DNA from: Gammaproteobacteria bacterium
GTDB taxonomy: Bacteria > Pseudomonadota > Gammaproteobacteria > UBA1113
DNA: 34,869 bases
NCBI GenBank assembly: GCA_020051155.1
Contig: JAGVJK010000024.1
Span: 1-34,869 of the forward strand
Reading direction: 5' to 3'
Numbering within the stretch: the stretch's first letter is position 1; every line of letters begins with the position of its first letter. The notes beneath the pieces were generated by a model, which made no database searches, was not told where the DNA came from, and saw nothing but the letters and a program-made list of their open reading frames with translations. Of this stretch, positions 1-8,114 are shown piece by piece. The position numbers and the translations under genes were made by a program.

Positions 1-23
1 AACACTGCTAAACACTTAGCTTG

Positions 24-94
24 GAACCGCCGTATGCGAAATCGCATGTACGGTGGTGTGAGAGGACGGGGTCGTGAGACCCCTCCTACTCGAT
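24..94 (+). mobile_element. Group II intron 3' end (domains V and VI)
   Basis: The sequence folds as the conserved 3' end of a bacterial group II intron. Domain V: basal stem 26-33 with 50-57, a two-base bulge at 48-49, apical stem 34-38 with 43-47 and a four-base loop at 39-42. This is the canonical domain V architecture. Domain VI: 61-73 pairs with 78-90 around a GTGA loop (74-77). A88 is unpaired between the A63-T87 and G62-C89 pairs and fits the branch-point adenosine, 6-7 bases before the likely intron end at CGAT (91-94). The rest of the intron, including any reverse transcriptase/maturase gene, lies before the window. The exact 3' exon junction (94 or 95) is inferred. Confidence 0.92.
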
Positions 95-196
95 TGAATC
101 AAGCGTCACGCACCAGACTACGCTCTTTTGGGTTTATTCATTGGGTGGGGATTGTGTTTTTGCTAGATACGTTTGTTGAGATCTGTCGTGATATTG

Positions 197-2275
197 TTAT
201 ACGTCGTGATAGAGGGCTTTTTTTCCGAACCAGCGATCGATTAGGGCTTCTGCTATGTTGGGGGCTTGTTTTGTGATTTGTTTTGATAGGGCTGTGGCTT
301 TTTCTAAGAGGGCTTGATCGCGGGTTATGTCTGCTAGTTTGAATTCTAAGAGGCCTGTTTGGCGGGTTCCTAGTAATTCACCGGGACCGCGTAATTCTAA
401 GTCGCGTTGTGCGATGACGAAACCATCGGTGCTTTCGCGCATGATTTGTAAACGTGCGCGGGCGTTGCTGGAGAGAGGGGTTTGATACATCAGCACGCAG
501 TGGCTGGCTTGATGGCCGCGTCCTACTCGGCCGCGTAATTGATGGAGTTGTGCTAAGCCTAAACGTTCTGGGTTTTCAATGATCATTAAACTGGCGTTAG
601 GGACATCGACGCCAACTTCGATCACTGTGGTGGCTACTAATAAATGGATTGTGCCGGCTTTGAAGGCGGCCATGACCGATTCTTTTTCTGCGGTGGGCAA
701 ACGACCGTGCACTAAACCAATTTGTAGATGTGGTAATTCTTGTCGTAATTGTTGTGCTGTGGCTTCGGCTGCTTGGCATTCTAATACTTCGGATTCATCA
801 ATCAACGTACATACCCAATAGGCTTGTCGTTGTTGTTCGCACGCTGCGGCGACTCGATCAATCACTTCTTCGCGTCGTGAGTTTGCAATAACAACAGTGG
901 TCACTGGTGTGCGTCCGGGGGGTAATTCATCAATCACGGAACAGTCTAAATCACCGTAAGCGGTCATCGCTAAGCTGCGGGGAATGGGTGTGGCTGTCAT
1001 AATTAATTGGTGAGAGGCAATATCTTTGCTCATACCTTTATAGCGCAAGGCATGTCGTTGATGTACACCGAAACGATGTTGCTCATCAATGACTACTATG
1101 CCCACTTTTGAAAATTGTACAGACTCTTGAATTAACGCGTGCGTGCCAATGATCACTTGTGCTTGGTGATTGGCAATCGCTTCTACTTGTTGTTTGCGTA
1201 GTCCTGATTTTTGCGAGCTCCACAAGCGTATAACTTCCACCCCTAAGGGAGCGAGCCAGTGGTTAAAGGATTGGTAATGTTGATCGGCTAACAATTCTGT
1301 TGGTGCCATTAGCACTGCTTGATAACCATTTTCTACTGCCAATAACATCGTTAACGCTGCCACCACCGTTTTGCCTGAGCCAACATCGCCTTGCACTAAG
1401 CGCGTCATTGCAACAGTGCTTTGCAAATCATTTAAGATCTCTGTGTACACGCGTTGTTGTGCTGCGGTTAAGGTGAAGGGTAATTGTTGCAAGAATGCGG
1501 GAATCAATGTGCCCTGCGTTTTTAAAGAGGGAGCTTTATCTTGTTTGGTTTGTCGTTTCAAATGTTGCATTGTTAAAGCGTGAGCGAGCAACTCTTCTAA
1601 GATTAAACGTTGCTGCATGGGGTGCGTGCCCGCTAATAATTGTTTGACATTGGTATCTGATGGTGGCTTATGACAATAGGCAATGGCTTCTTTTAAACTT
1701 GGGGTATTTGTTTCGCCTAATAGCGCTGAACAATCCCATAATTCATGGCGCTCTAGAAAGATTAGTGCTTGATCTAGAATACGGCGCAAGGTAATTTGAG
1801 TTAAACCTTCGGTGCTGGGATAAATGGGTGTTAAGCAATCCTCTACATTCACCGGTTGGGCCTCATTCACAAAACGATATTCGGGATGAATAATTTCCAA
1901 ACCTCGTGGCCCTAATCGCACTTCACCGAAACAACGAATCATTTGTCCCACATTAAAGGATTGCTTTTGTGTTGGGGTACTATTAAAAAAACGTAAATAA
2001 AGCTGACCCGTACCGTCGCTCACTTGGCAAGTTAATGTGGATTTTACGCCTGGTGAGGCTTGAACATGCGTTACTCGCGCATCTAGCACGGCATAATCTG
2101 CCACTTGTAACTCTCGGATCACGCTGATGCGTGTTCGATCTTGGTAACGTAAAGGTAGGTGTAATAATAAGTCTTGCAGGCTATAGATATTCCGTTTGGC
2201 TAATAGCTCAGCCAGCTTGGGCCCGACGCCCTTGAGCAGAGTAACAGGCATCGTTGCCAAAGATGGGTTATTCAT
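197..2275 (-). CDS. recG: ATP-dependent DNA helicase RecG
   Basis: RecG is the cytoplasmic branched-DNA helicase that regresses stalled replication forks and processes recombination intermediates. The N-terminal wedge/OB region includes DLLLHLPLRYQDRT (about residues 35-48). The Walker A motif GDVGSGKT is at 296-303. The family-typical DEQHRFGVHQR box, TATPIPRS motif III and QLRGRVGRG motif VI follow in order. Starting at the ATG at 2275 gives 692 residues, matching the family's usual length of about 690. The frame stays open upstream to a TTG at 2335, but those extra residues are hydrophobic and unlike RecG; the ATG at 2251 is another option. None of the three has a strong Shine-Dalgarno. 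All domains look intact. In many gammaproteobacteria recG lies close to spoT; here about 14 kb separates them. Confidence 0.97.
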   Translation of the reverse strand: MNNPSLATMPVTLLKGVGPKLAELLAKRNIYSLQDLLLHLPLRYQDRTRISVIRELQVADYAVLDARVTHVQASPGVKSTLTCQVSDGTGQLYLRFFNSTPTQKQSFNVGQMIRCFGEVRLGPRGLEIIHPEYRFVNEAQPVNVEDCLTPIYPSTEGLTQITLRRILDQALIFLERHELWDCSALLGETNTPSLKEAIAYCHKPPSDTNVKQLLAGTHPMQQRLILEELLAHALTMQHLKRQTKQDKAPSLKTQGTLIPAFLQQLPFTLTAAQQRVYTEILNDLQSTVAMTRLVQGDVGSGKTVVAALTMLLAVENGYQAVLMAPTELLADQHYQSFNHWLAPLGVEVIRLWSSQKSGLRKQQVEAIANHQAQVIIGTHALIQESVQFSKVGIVVIDEQHRFGVHQRHALRYKGMSKDIASHQLIMTATPIPRSLAMTAYGDLDCSVIDELPPGRTPVTTVVIANSRREEVIDRVAAACEQQRQAYWVCTLIDESEVLECQAAEATAQQLRQELPHLQIGLVHGRLPTAEKESVMAAFKAGTIHLLVATTVIEVGVDVPNASLMIIENPERLGLAQLHQLRGRVGRGHQASHCVLMYQTPLSSNARARLQIMRESTDGFVIAQRDLELRGPGELLGTRQTGLLEFKLADITRDQALLEKATALSKQITKQAPNIAEALIDRWFGKKALYHDV

Positions 2276-2396
2276 AAGAAGTACAGCCAGCGGAATTAAT
2301 GCTGTCAGCATAATCAATGCGCTTGATGAAAGCAAGATGATTAAAAAGACAAAAAGTTGTAGATGCTGAATTCCTCGCGAAGATATCGTAAAGAGT

Positions 2397-2444
2397 GCCT
2401 TCTCCCCTTGAGGGAGAAGGCGCCCAACGGGCGGATGAGGGGTA
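2397..2444 (-). repeat. REP-like palindromic repeat, copy A
   Basis: A GC-rich imperfect palindrome: the arm TTCTCCCCTTGAGGGAGAA folds on itself, followed by a spacer and CGGATGAGGGGTA. It is the inverted copy of the element at 2487-2534 and sits between recG and the DUF2252 gene. The GGATGAGGGG / CCTTCTCCC signature resembles dispersed REP/BIME-type intergenic repeats found in many proteobacteria. Family membership is by resemblance. Confidence 0.8.
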
Positions 2445-2486
2445 CTCCAAGTTAGGTAAAATACGTTATTGAACTGGGCTATTAGA

Positions 2487-2534
2487 TACCCCTCATCCGG
2501 CCTTCGGCCACCTTCTCCCTCAAGGGGAGAAGGC
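2487..2534 (+). repeat. REP-like palindromic repeat, copy B (inverted)
   Basis: Begins TACCCCTCATCCGG, contains the small hairpin GGCCTTCGGCC, and ends in the self-complementary arm CTTCTCCCTCAAGGGGAGAAG. Together with copy A it forms a head-to-head pair about 43 bp apart that could fold into one long hairpin, as in BIME-type double REPs. The rest of the 2276-2662 spacer is AT-rich with no gene seen. Confidence 0.8.
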
Positions 2535-2662
2535 GCGCTTTATGTGGTTTTTTAATGATTCATTTTTGTGGCTGCCCTAAAATTTGCTTGTTGCTATCCA
2601 CCAAAAGTTCTTAAAAATCAACTATGCTTTTACTTTAGTCTTTCTAAAATAATCAGGCGCAA

Positions 2663-3799
2663 ATGAGGAAGAAATTTAGTCAATTGAAGGATGCTGTCAA
2701 AGTCTTGCTTTGGCATCTACCTTGGGATGAAGCGGAGAAACACCGTGAACTATTGCTACACCCAGAAAAAGGGCCTTATTTTTATTTTCGACGCAGTAAA
2801 TCACCTCTCCATGAGCGCTTGACACAATTAGTCAATCATTCGAAGGTGCCGAATGTTCTCATCCATGGCAGCCCGCATATTGATAATTACGCAAAAACCT
2901 CCTTCGGCGCTGGTATGATTGATTTTGATCGCGCCTACCGTGGCCCTTATTTATGGGACATCGTTTGCTTACTGATGGCCATTCATTTACGTAACCCCGA
3001 TAGCCATTACTGTGATATCTCTAAGGACATCGCACAGGCGCTGAAGGAAAGTTATCTTGCCGGCTTTAACCAACCTGAGGCTCATTATCAACTCTACACT
3101 CCCTTAGAAAACATCGTGCTGAAACCTTGGGAAAAAAGCATGAAGAGTTACGCAAAGAGTGAAAAAAAATGGGCGAATCAAACGAATGCTTTTCCCGTAG
3201 ACGTGCAGGATCCTTTTGCTGGTGCTTTATTAAAAGACTTGCTGTTACACCATCCACAATCCACGACGATTGCGTCTTATCATATCAATAAAATTTTTTA
3301 TACTAGTGGTAGTTTCGGCCGACGACGTTATATTTATCTCTTAGAAAAAAATCGTGATCAACCTATTTTCATCGATATCAAAGAAACTAAAAATTTCCTG
3401 GCCAGTACCTGGACCTATACTAAATGGTATAAAAACCCCTATCACGGTGAGGGTCAACGCTTATTTGAAGCAGCAAAAATATACGCGCCTGATTTTGCAC
3501 AACATGAAAGTTACGCTACGCTAAAAGGCATTGATTATTGGGGGCGTGAAGTTCCTTGCCTCAATCGAAAACCTAATAAAATTTTTTCCACAGAAGAACA
3601 ATTAGCCTTTGCTGTCAGCGGTGGTAGCCAATTGGGCCGCGGTCATCGATTAACGTTGTATGATATTTCGGAGAGTAATTTTCTTGATTATTTTAATCAA
3701 AATTACTCCATCTTGATTGCTGTCACTAATACGTTATTACAAGAGCTAATGGCTGTGTGGGAAGAGTATCAACGAATTTATGGTCATGCTTCTTTGTAA
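2663..3799 (+). CDS. DUF2252 family protein (kinase-like fold)
   Basis: Matches the DUF2252 (COG4320) family of uncharacterised bacterial proteins distantly related to aminoglycoside phosphotransferase-type kinases. The visible signature is HGSPHIDNYA (about residues 69-78), the equivalent of the HGDxHxxN catalytic loop. It is followed by MIDFDRAYRGPYLWDIVCLL, the equivalent of the metal-binding DFD segment. The length of 378 residues is slightly short for the family. The start is supported by an AGG six bases upstream of the ATG. It is convergent with the amidotransferase-like/transglutaminase gene, with only 14 bp between stops. Substrate unknown; phosphotransfer is only inferred from the fold. 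Confidence 0.8.
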   Translation: MRKKFSQLKDAVKVLLWHLPWDEAEKHRELLLHPEKGPYFYFRRSKSPLHERLTQLVNHSKVPNVLIHGSPHIDNYAKTSFGAGMIDFDRAYRGPYLWDIVCLLMAIHLRNPDSHYCDISKDIAQALKESYLAGFNQPEAHYQLYTPLENIVLKPWEKSMKSYAKSEKKWANQTNAFPVDVQDPFAGALLKDLLLHHPQSTTIASYHINKIFYTSGSFGRRRYIYLLEKNRDQPIFIDIKETKNFLASTWTYTKWYKNPYHGEGQRLFEAAKIYAPDFAQHESYATLKGIDYWGREVPCLNRKPNKIFSTEEQLAFAVSGGSQLGRGHRLTLYDISESNFLDYFNQNYSILIAVTNTLLQELMAVWEEYQRIYGHASL

Positions 3800-3813
3800 T
3801 CTCATTCCGTGCC

Positions 3814-5550
3814 CTAACCGCTTTGTTCTTCACGCGTCACTCGCACTTCAATCTCCATGGTTTCCTTAGCACTGCCACCTTCGTAAATAGTGCCGGAGGT
3901 TGGAGTCACATCGCGATAATTACGACCTGACGCTACTCGAATATGATCGACACCCGCTAAGATGCCATTGGTAGGATCGTAGCCTCGCCACCCTACCATG
4001 GGAATATACACTTCAACCCAAGCATGGGATGCATCTGATTGAATTTTATTTTCATACTCTGCGCCCGTATAAATATACCCGGTGCGATATCGTGCAGGAA
4101 TATTTAATAAGCGTGCTAAACAAATAAATAAATTCGCAAAGTCTTGGCAAACACCCTTGCGTGCTACATAAACTTCATAAGGTGTCGTATCCAGAGATGT
4201 TGACTGCGATTGATAGGTGTAATCTTCATGAATAACATGATTAATATCGTTTAATACTGCTAAAAAATCACCATCATTTCGTTTTACAAAGGTCATTGCA
4301 TATTCTGACAACTCTTCTAAATTAGCAATCGGCAACTCTGGTGGCAGTAAAAATGGCAGTAATGTTTGTTGCTGCCATGGCATCCATGCTACAGGAAATT
4401 TTTGAGCATTCGTCGCAAGAGGGCCATTATAAATAGTTTGTGGTTTAACTTTTACAGTAGATTTTGCGATCACTGATAATTCTTTATAAGGTTTGTTGAT
4501 GACAGCAAAAGTGCCACGATTATTAAACACATCATCAAACACGACTTGATCGCAACCAGGTGTAATCGTTAACTCGAAAGATAATAATTTCTGAACTTCA
4601 TCATCGACTGGTTGTAGATAAAATAAATGTTTGCTGAGCTCTACGTTCGTTTCATAGAGATATCGCGTATGATGGTAAATAGTCATTATAAAAGGCTCTG
4701 CCGCAGTCACTAGTTTTGTTGGCAAATTTATTGCTTGCGGTGTTTCTATCTTTTTCTTAACACTATCCCAAAGAATCCAACCACGTTTTACAATCAACAC
4801 TTGACCTGGCTGCATCTCAATCCAATTTTCATTGGTCATCGCTTGTGTGGCAAATACCACCATCGTTCTAGCTTGATCGAAGCTGTTACTCAGATCCACT
4901 TTTACATCGTCAGATTCCAACACCGTACTAGTATACGGAGGATGACGTCGGCACCATTTTAGGCTATTGAAGTGATTAATATCTTGATACACTAATAGGC
5001 TGTCACCGTCACTTAACATGATGTTGACTGTGCCCAAAGCATTGATGGTGCTTAACCAATGCAATAATTGCTTTTTATCAATATCAGCCAGCCTACGTGC
5101 GCCACTTAGATAAATTTGCTGCATCAGCCAACAAAACATATGCTCTGAATCTGTTTTTCCTAAGGGTTCAAACACTGAGTTTTCATCTAACTTCAAAACT
5201 TCCTTATAATGCGAAATATCACCATTATGCAACATAATCCAGTCACGACCAGCGTAGCTTCGACTAAAGGGTTGCGTACTTTGTTGTGTGATACTTTTAG
5301 CGGCACCGCGCAAGTGACAAATAAATACCGTAGAGTGAAATCGCTGCCAATTCGTGAGTAATTGATTGATCGCGCTGCTATCGGATGCAGTTGCATCTTT
5401 TAGAATGGTTGCTGCTTTTTGTCCTTCTTGATACCAACCATAACCCCAGCCATAGGACACTGCTTTTTCTTGCACGCAAAAATAACCCGGTTTTAAGGTA
5501 ATCGATGGTGACGCTACTCCATCAAAAGAAATACCTAATATACGTGTCAT
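3814..5550 (-). CDS. Class-II amidotransferase-like (YafJ-type) / transglutaminase fusion protein
   Basis: A 578-residue two-domain protein. Residues 1 to about 270 align by eye with the YafJ class-II glutamine amidotransferase family: start MTRILGIS, CHLRGAA, FSRSYAGRDWIMLHNGDI, GKTDSE and NIMLSDG. In that family residue 2 is the catalytic N-terminal cysteine (MCxxLG); here it is threonine (ATG ACA). The C-terminal transglutaminase-like domain (about 440-555) keeps a full triad: C468 in KGVCQDF, H509 in SHAWVEVYIP and D525 in GYDPTNG. The start has a good ribosome site (AGGAC about 7 bases upstream). It is the last gene of an operon with the Alpha-E and ATP-grasp genes, 20 bp after Alpha-E. 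The transglutaminase half probably acts as a peptidase or acyl transferase. The N-terminal half is either inactive or a threonine-type NTN hydrolase. Confidence 0.85.
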   Translation of the reverse strand: MTRILGISFDGVASPSITLKPGYFCVQEKAVSYGWGYGWYQEGQKAATILKDATASDSSAINQLLTNWQRFHSTVFICHLRGAAKSITQQSTQPFSRSYAGRDWIMLHNGDISHYKEVLKLDENSVFEPLGKTDSEHMFCWLMQQIYLSGARRLADIDKKQLLHWLSTINALGTVNIMLSDGDSLLVYQDINHFNSLKWCRRHPPYTSTVLESDDVKVDLSNSFDQARTMVVFATQAMTNENWIEMQPGQVLIVKRGWILWDSVKKKIETPQAINLPTKLVTAAEPFIMTIYHHTRYLYETNVELSKHLFYLQPVDDEVQKLLSFELTITPGCDQVVFDDVFNNRGTFAVINKPYKELSVIAKSTVKVKPQTIYNGPLATNAQKFPVAWMPWQQQTLLPFLLPPELPIANLEELSEYAMTFVKRNDGDFLAVLNDINHVIHEDYTYQSQSTSLDTTPYEVYVARKGVCQDFANLFICLARLLNIPARYRTGYIYTGAEYENKIQSDASHAWVEVYIPMVGWRGYDPTNGILAGVDHIRVASGRNYRDVTPTSGTIYEGGSAKETMEIEVRVTREEQSG

Positions 5551-5570
5551 TGATTTGTCCTTTTAATCTT

Positions 5571-6539
5571 TTAAAGTCTTGCGTACAAATCATCAAAATG
5601 ATGGTAAAAAAAGTCTACCTGAATTTGCACAAAGATGTTTTCCATTTTTTCGATTAATTCTCTTAGATGAGTGTTCAGCTCTAAATTAATGTAACCCAAC
5701 TTAGAGCAATGCTCTAAATGATCCGCTAAATTACTCAACTCAATTTCCGATTTTGTATAATGGTCAATATTGACATAATTTCTAATTCGGCTAAAACTCA
5801 TCAGTGCTTGTTTGAGACAAAAACAAATAGCTCGAGGAAATGAGTTTTCGAAAATAAGAAATTCTGCAACCGATGCGCGAGTCAATCCATAATGCGGGCA
5901 CTTTAAGAAAGCTTCCCTGGCAAATAACACTTCTAACAATGCTAGCCAATATCGGCTGTGAAAATCCTCGGTTCCTTTTTTAGAGTCTTCCATTTTTATT
6001 AACAAAACTCTTGCCGTTTGTAATGCTCGTTCCAACATCATACCCACATGAATAAACTCAAAGGCTTCTTCTTGTCGCATAGAACAGTAAAAAATTCCAC
6101 GAAACATGTGGCTTTGTTCTGTAATAGCTTCATAAAAAAGATGCTTATTTTTATTATACAGATCTCGCCCTTCACCCAGAGTTAACCACAACCAAAATCC
6201 ATTGAGCGCATTCCACAATTCACTGCTAATCGTGTCACGAATACTTCTGGCATTTTCTCTAGCGTTTTTAAAGGCATTGATAATAGATTCTGGATTTTTT
6301 TCTTCCCAGGTTAAAAACTGACATGCCATAGCGTCATTGGCGTAATGATGTCCCTGATTGATACTTTCATAAATTTTTTCATGACCATTGATTTTTATGA
6401 TGGGCTTCCATGGTTCCTTACTAAAATTTTCGCCATCTAAAATAAAAATTTGATTGCTATTAATCAAGCGCGCCGTTGTTTCAACTCGCTCTAAATAACG
6501 AAATAACCAAAAACAAGCTTCCGCGATATGTGCAATCAT
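5571..6539 (-). CDS. Alpha-E domain protein (DUF403, COG2307)
   Basis: A 322-residue all-helical protein of the Alpha-E family. The N-terminus MIAHIAEACFWLFRYLERVE matches the family opening (xAENLYWLGRYxERAE), and the later segment RASVAEFLIFENSFPRAICF matches its conserved core. The frame opens at 6557, but the ATG at 6539 is preferred: it aligns with the family start and its ATG overlaps the stop of the ATP-grasp gene as ATGA, indicating translational coupling. Alpha-E proteins are almost always encoded beside circularly permuted ATP-grasps and transglutaminases and are thought to act as partners in a peptide-ligase system. The biochemical role is unproven. Confidence 0.9.
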   Translation of the reverse strand: MIAHIAEACFWLFRYLERVETTARLINSNQIFILDGENFSKEPWKPIIKINGHEKIYESINQGHHYANDAMACQFLTWEEKNPESIINAFKNARENARSIRDTISSELWNALNGFWLWLTLGEGRDLYNKNKHLFYEAITEQSHMFRGIFYCSMRQEEAFEFIHVGMMLERALQTARVLLIKMEDSKKGTEDFHSRYWLALLEVLFAREAFLKCPHYGLTRASVAEFLIFENSFPRAICFCLKQALMSFSRIRNYVNIDHYTKSEIELSNLADHLEHCSKLGYINLELNTHLRELIEKMENIFVQIQVDFFYHHFDDLYARL

Positions 6540-8035
6540 TCTTTCATCAACACCCATGTATCTTTTGAACCACCACCTTGGCTTGAATTCACCACGTAGG
6601 ATCCTTCCACCAATGCTACTCGCGATAAACCACCCGGTAATACCCAGCTGTCTTTTCCAGTGACAATGTAAGGTCTTAAATCCACTCTGCGTGCTTTCAT
6701 TTCTTTCTCAGACCATGTCGGGCAAGTTGATAATTCCACCACTGGCTGAGCAATATAGGTTCGTGGATTTTGTTTGATTTTATCCGCAAAATCCGCTCGC
6801 TCTTTTTCGCTAGCCTGTGGTCCGAATAACATGCCATAACCACCAGCACCGTCGACCGTTTTCACCACCAGTTGATCTAAATTTTTTAAAATATATTCTC
6901 GTTGTTTAAGATCGCTAGCAAGATACGTTTCCACTTGATCTAAAATAGGCTCTTCACCTAAATAGTAACGAATGATCGCCGGCACAAAAGGATAAATTGC
7001 CTTATCATCTGCAACACCATTTCCTAAGGCGTTGGCTAATACGACATTACCCGCAGCATAGGCTCGAACCAGACCTGCAACACCTAATAAGCTATCTTTG
7101 CGAAACACGGTGGGATCTAACCACTCATCATTCACACGACTATAAATAATATCAACTTGTTTCAGACCTCGTGTGGTTTTGATAAATACTTTGTCTTGCT
7201 CAACGCAGAGATCATTGCTTTGCGCTAAATAACATCCCATTCGTCTAGCAAGAAAACCATGTTCAAAGTATGCAGAATTATAAGGACCAGGGGTTAAAAT
7301 AACAGCGGAACTATCTTGTCGTGGATGAAGACTGCGTAATGCTTCTCGAAATTTTGTCGGATACTCTTCCACGGATCGAATACGATTTTGTTGGAAAATA
7401 CGTGGCAATGTATTCTTCAAAGTTAATCGATTTTCTAAGACATAAGAAACACCCGAGGGTACTCGCACATTATCTTCTAGCACAATGAAGCGACCTTTAG
7501 CATCACGGATCAAATCAATACCTGCTACATGAATGCGCGTTTTTCCTAAAGGATTCACATGACGCAGTACCTCTAAATAACCCGTTGAAGCTAAGACATG
7601 CTCACGAGGAATAATCCCTTGTTCAATGATTCGTTGCTCATTATAAATATCTGATAAAAATTCATTGAGGGCCGTAACGCGTTGCGTCAATCCTTTTTCA
7701 ATTTTTTGCCATTCTGTTGCAGTAATTACTCGTGGGATTAAATCAAAGGGAAAAATTTTATCGAGGTTGCCTTGCTCGGTATACACAGTAAAGGTTGTAC
7801 CATTTTTACGTAAGATATGATCAGCGATTTGTTGATAAGATTCGAATTGCTCTGGATTGATGGGATCTAAGGCTTGAATCAGTGTGCGCATTTCTTCATG
7901 GGGAACGCCAGGAGCTGCAAATAATTCATCATAGGTATGAGCAAGCAATTGATAATCAGCAAATATACCTGCTAGTTGCTCCGTAGAAATGTCAAATCCT
8001 TGACGGGTCATTGCCATGCCTTTATCCAAATTCAT
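6536..8035 (-). CDS. Circularly permuted ATP-grasp type 2 protein (COG2308)
   Basis: A 499-residue circularly permuted ATP-grasp protein, a family proposed to form amide bonds between carboxylates and amines using ATP. Visible landmarks in order: GIDLIRDAKGRFIVLEDNVR, VPSGVSYVLENR, TPGPYNSAYFEHGFLARRMG, a long GNVVLANALGNGVADDKAIYP block and VKTVDGAGGYGMLFG near residue 395. Two starts are possible: the ATG at 8035, or the ATG at 8011 (MTRQGF), which has a better AAAGG seven bases upstream. It is the first gene of the ATP-grasp/Alpha-E/transglutaminase operon. It shares a 79-bp divergent promoter region with the transglutaminase-DUF2126 gene. The substrate cannot be told from sequence. Confidence 0.92.
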   Translation of the reverse strand: MNLDKGMAMTRQGFDISTEQLAGIFADYQLLAHTYDELFAAPGVPHEEMRTLIQALDPINPEQFESYQQIADHILRKNGTTFTVYTEQGNLDKIFPFDLIPRVITATEWQKIEKGLTQRVTALNEFLSDIYNEQRIIEQGIIPREHVLASTGYLEVLRHVNPLGKTRIHVAGIDLIRDAKGRFIVLEDNVRVPSGVSYVLENRLTLKNTLPRIFQQNRIRSVEEYPTKFREALRSLHPRQDSSAVILTPGPYNSAYFEHGFLARRMGCYLAQSNDLCVEQDKVFIKTTRGLKQVDIIYSRVNDEWLDPTVFRKDSLLGVAGLVRAYAAGNVVLANALGNGVADDKAIYPFVPAIIRYYLGEEPILDQVETYLASDLKQREYILKNLDQLVVKTVDGAGGYGMLFGPQASEKERADFADKIKQNPRTYIAQPVVELSTCPTWSEKEMKARRVDLRPYIVTGKDSWVLPGGLSRVALVEGSYVVNSSQGGGSKDTWVLMKE

Positions 8036-8054
8036 AGGTATTACTTCATTATCT

Positions 8055-8084
8055 TCGTAGTGTAGACTAAAATCTATCGTAGTG
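8055..8084. promoter_or_regulatory. Candidate operator: direct repeat in divergent promoter region
   Basis: The octamer TCGTAGTG occurs at 8055-8062 and again at 8077-8084, 22 bp apart (about two helical turns). Both lie inside the 79-bp spacer between the divergent ATP-grasp and transglutaminase-DUF2126 genes. A TAAAAT (8068-8073) lies between them and could serve as a -10 box for the rightward gene. A shared regulator binding site is an inference from position and spacing only. Confidence 0.35.
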
Positions 8085-8114
8085 CAGAACCGTCTGTGAT
8101 GGATAACTCGGAAT

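Noticed and set aside
34..276. 80-residue open frame across the window start
   Set aside because: It runs through the group II intron domains V and VI and antisense into recG; its sequence is explained by RNA structure, not coding.
2276..2335. N-terminal extension of RecG from a TTG
   Set aside because: Extra residues are hydrophobic and not RecG-like, and no ribosome site precedes the TTG; the ATG at 2275 gives the normal length.
5193..5396. Open frame antisense or alternate-frame inside the amidotransferase-like gene
   Set aside because: It lies entirely within a well-supported gene and has no ribosome site or recognisable features.
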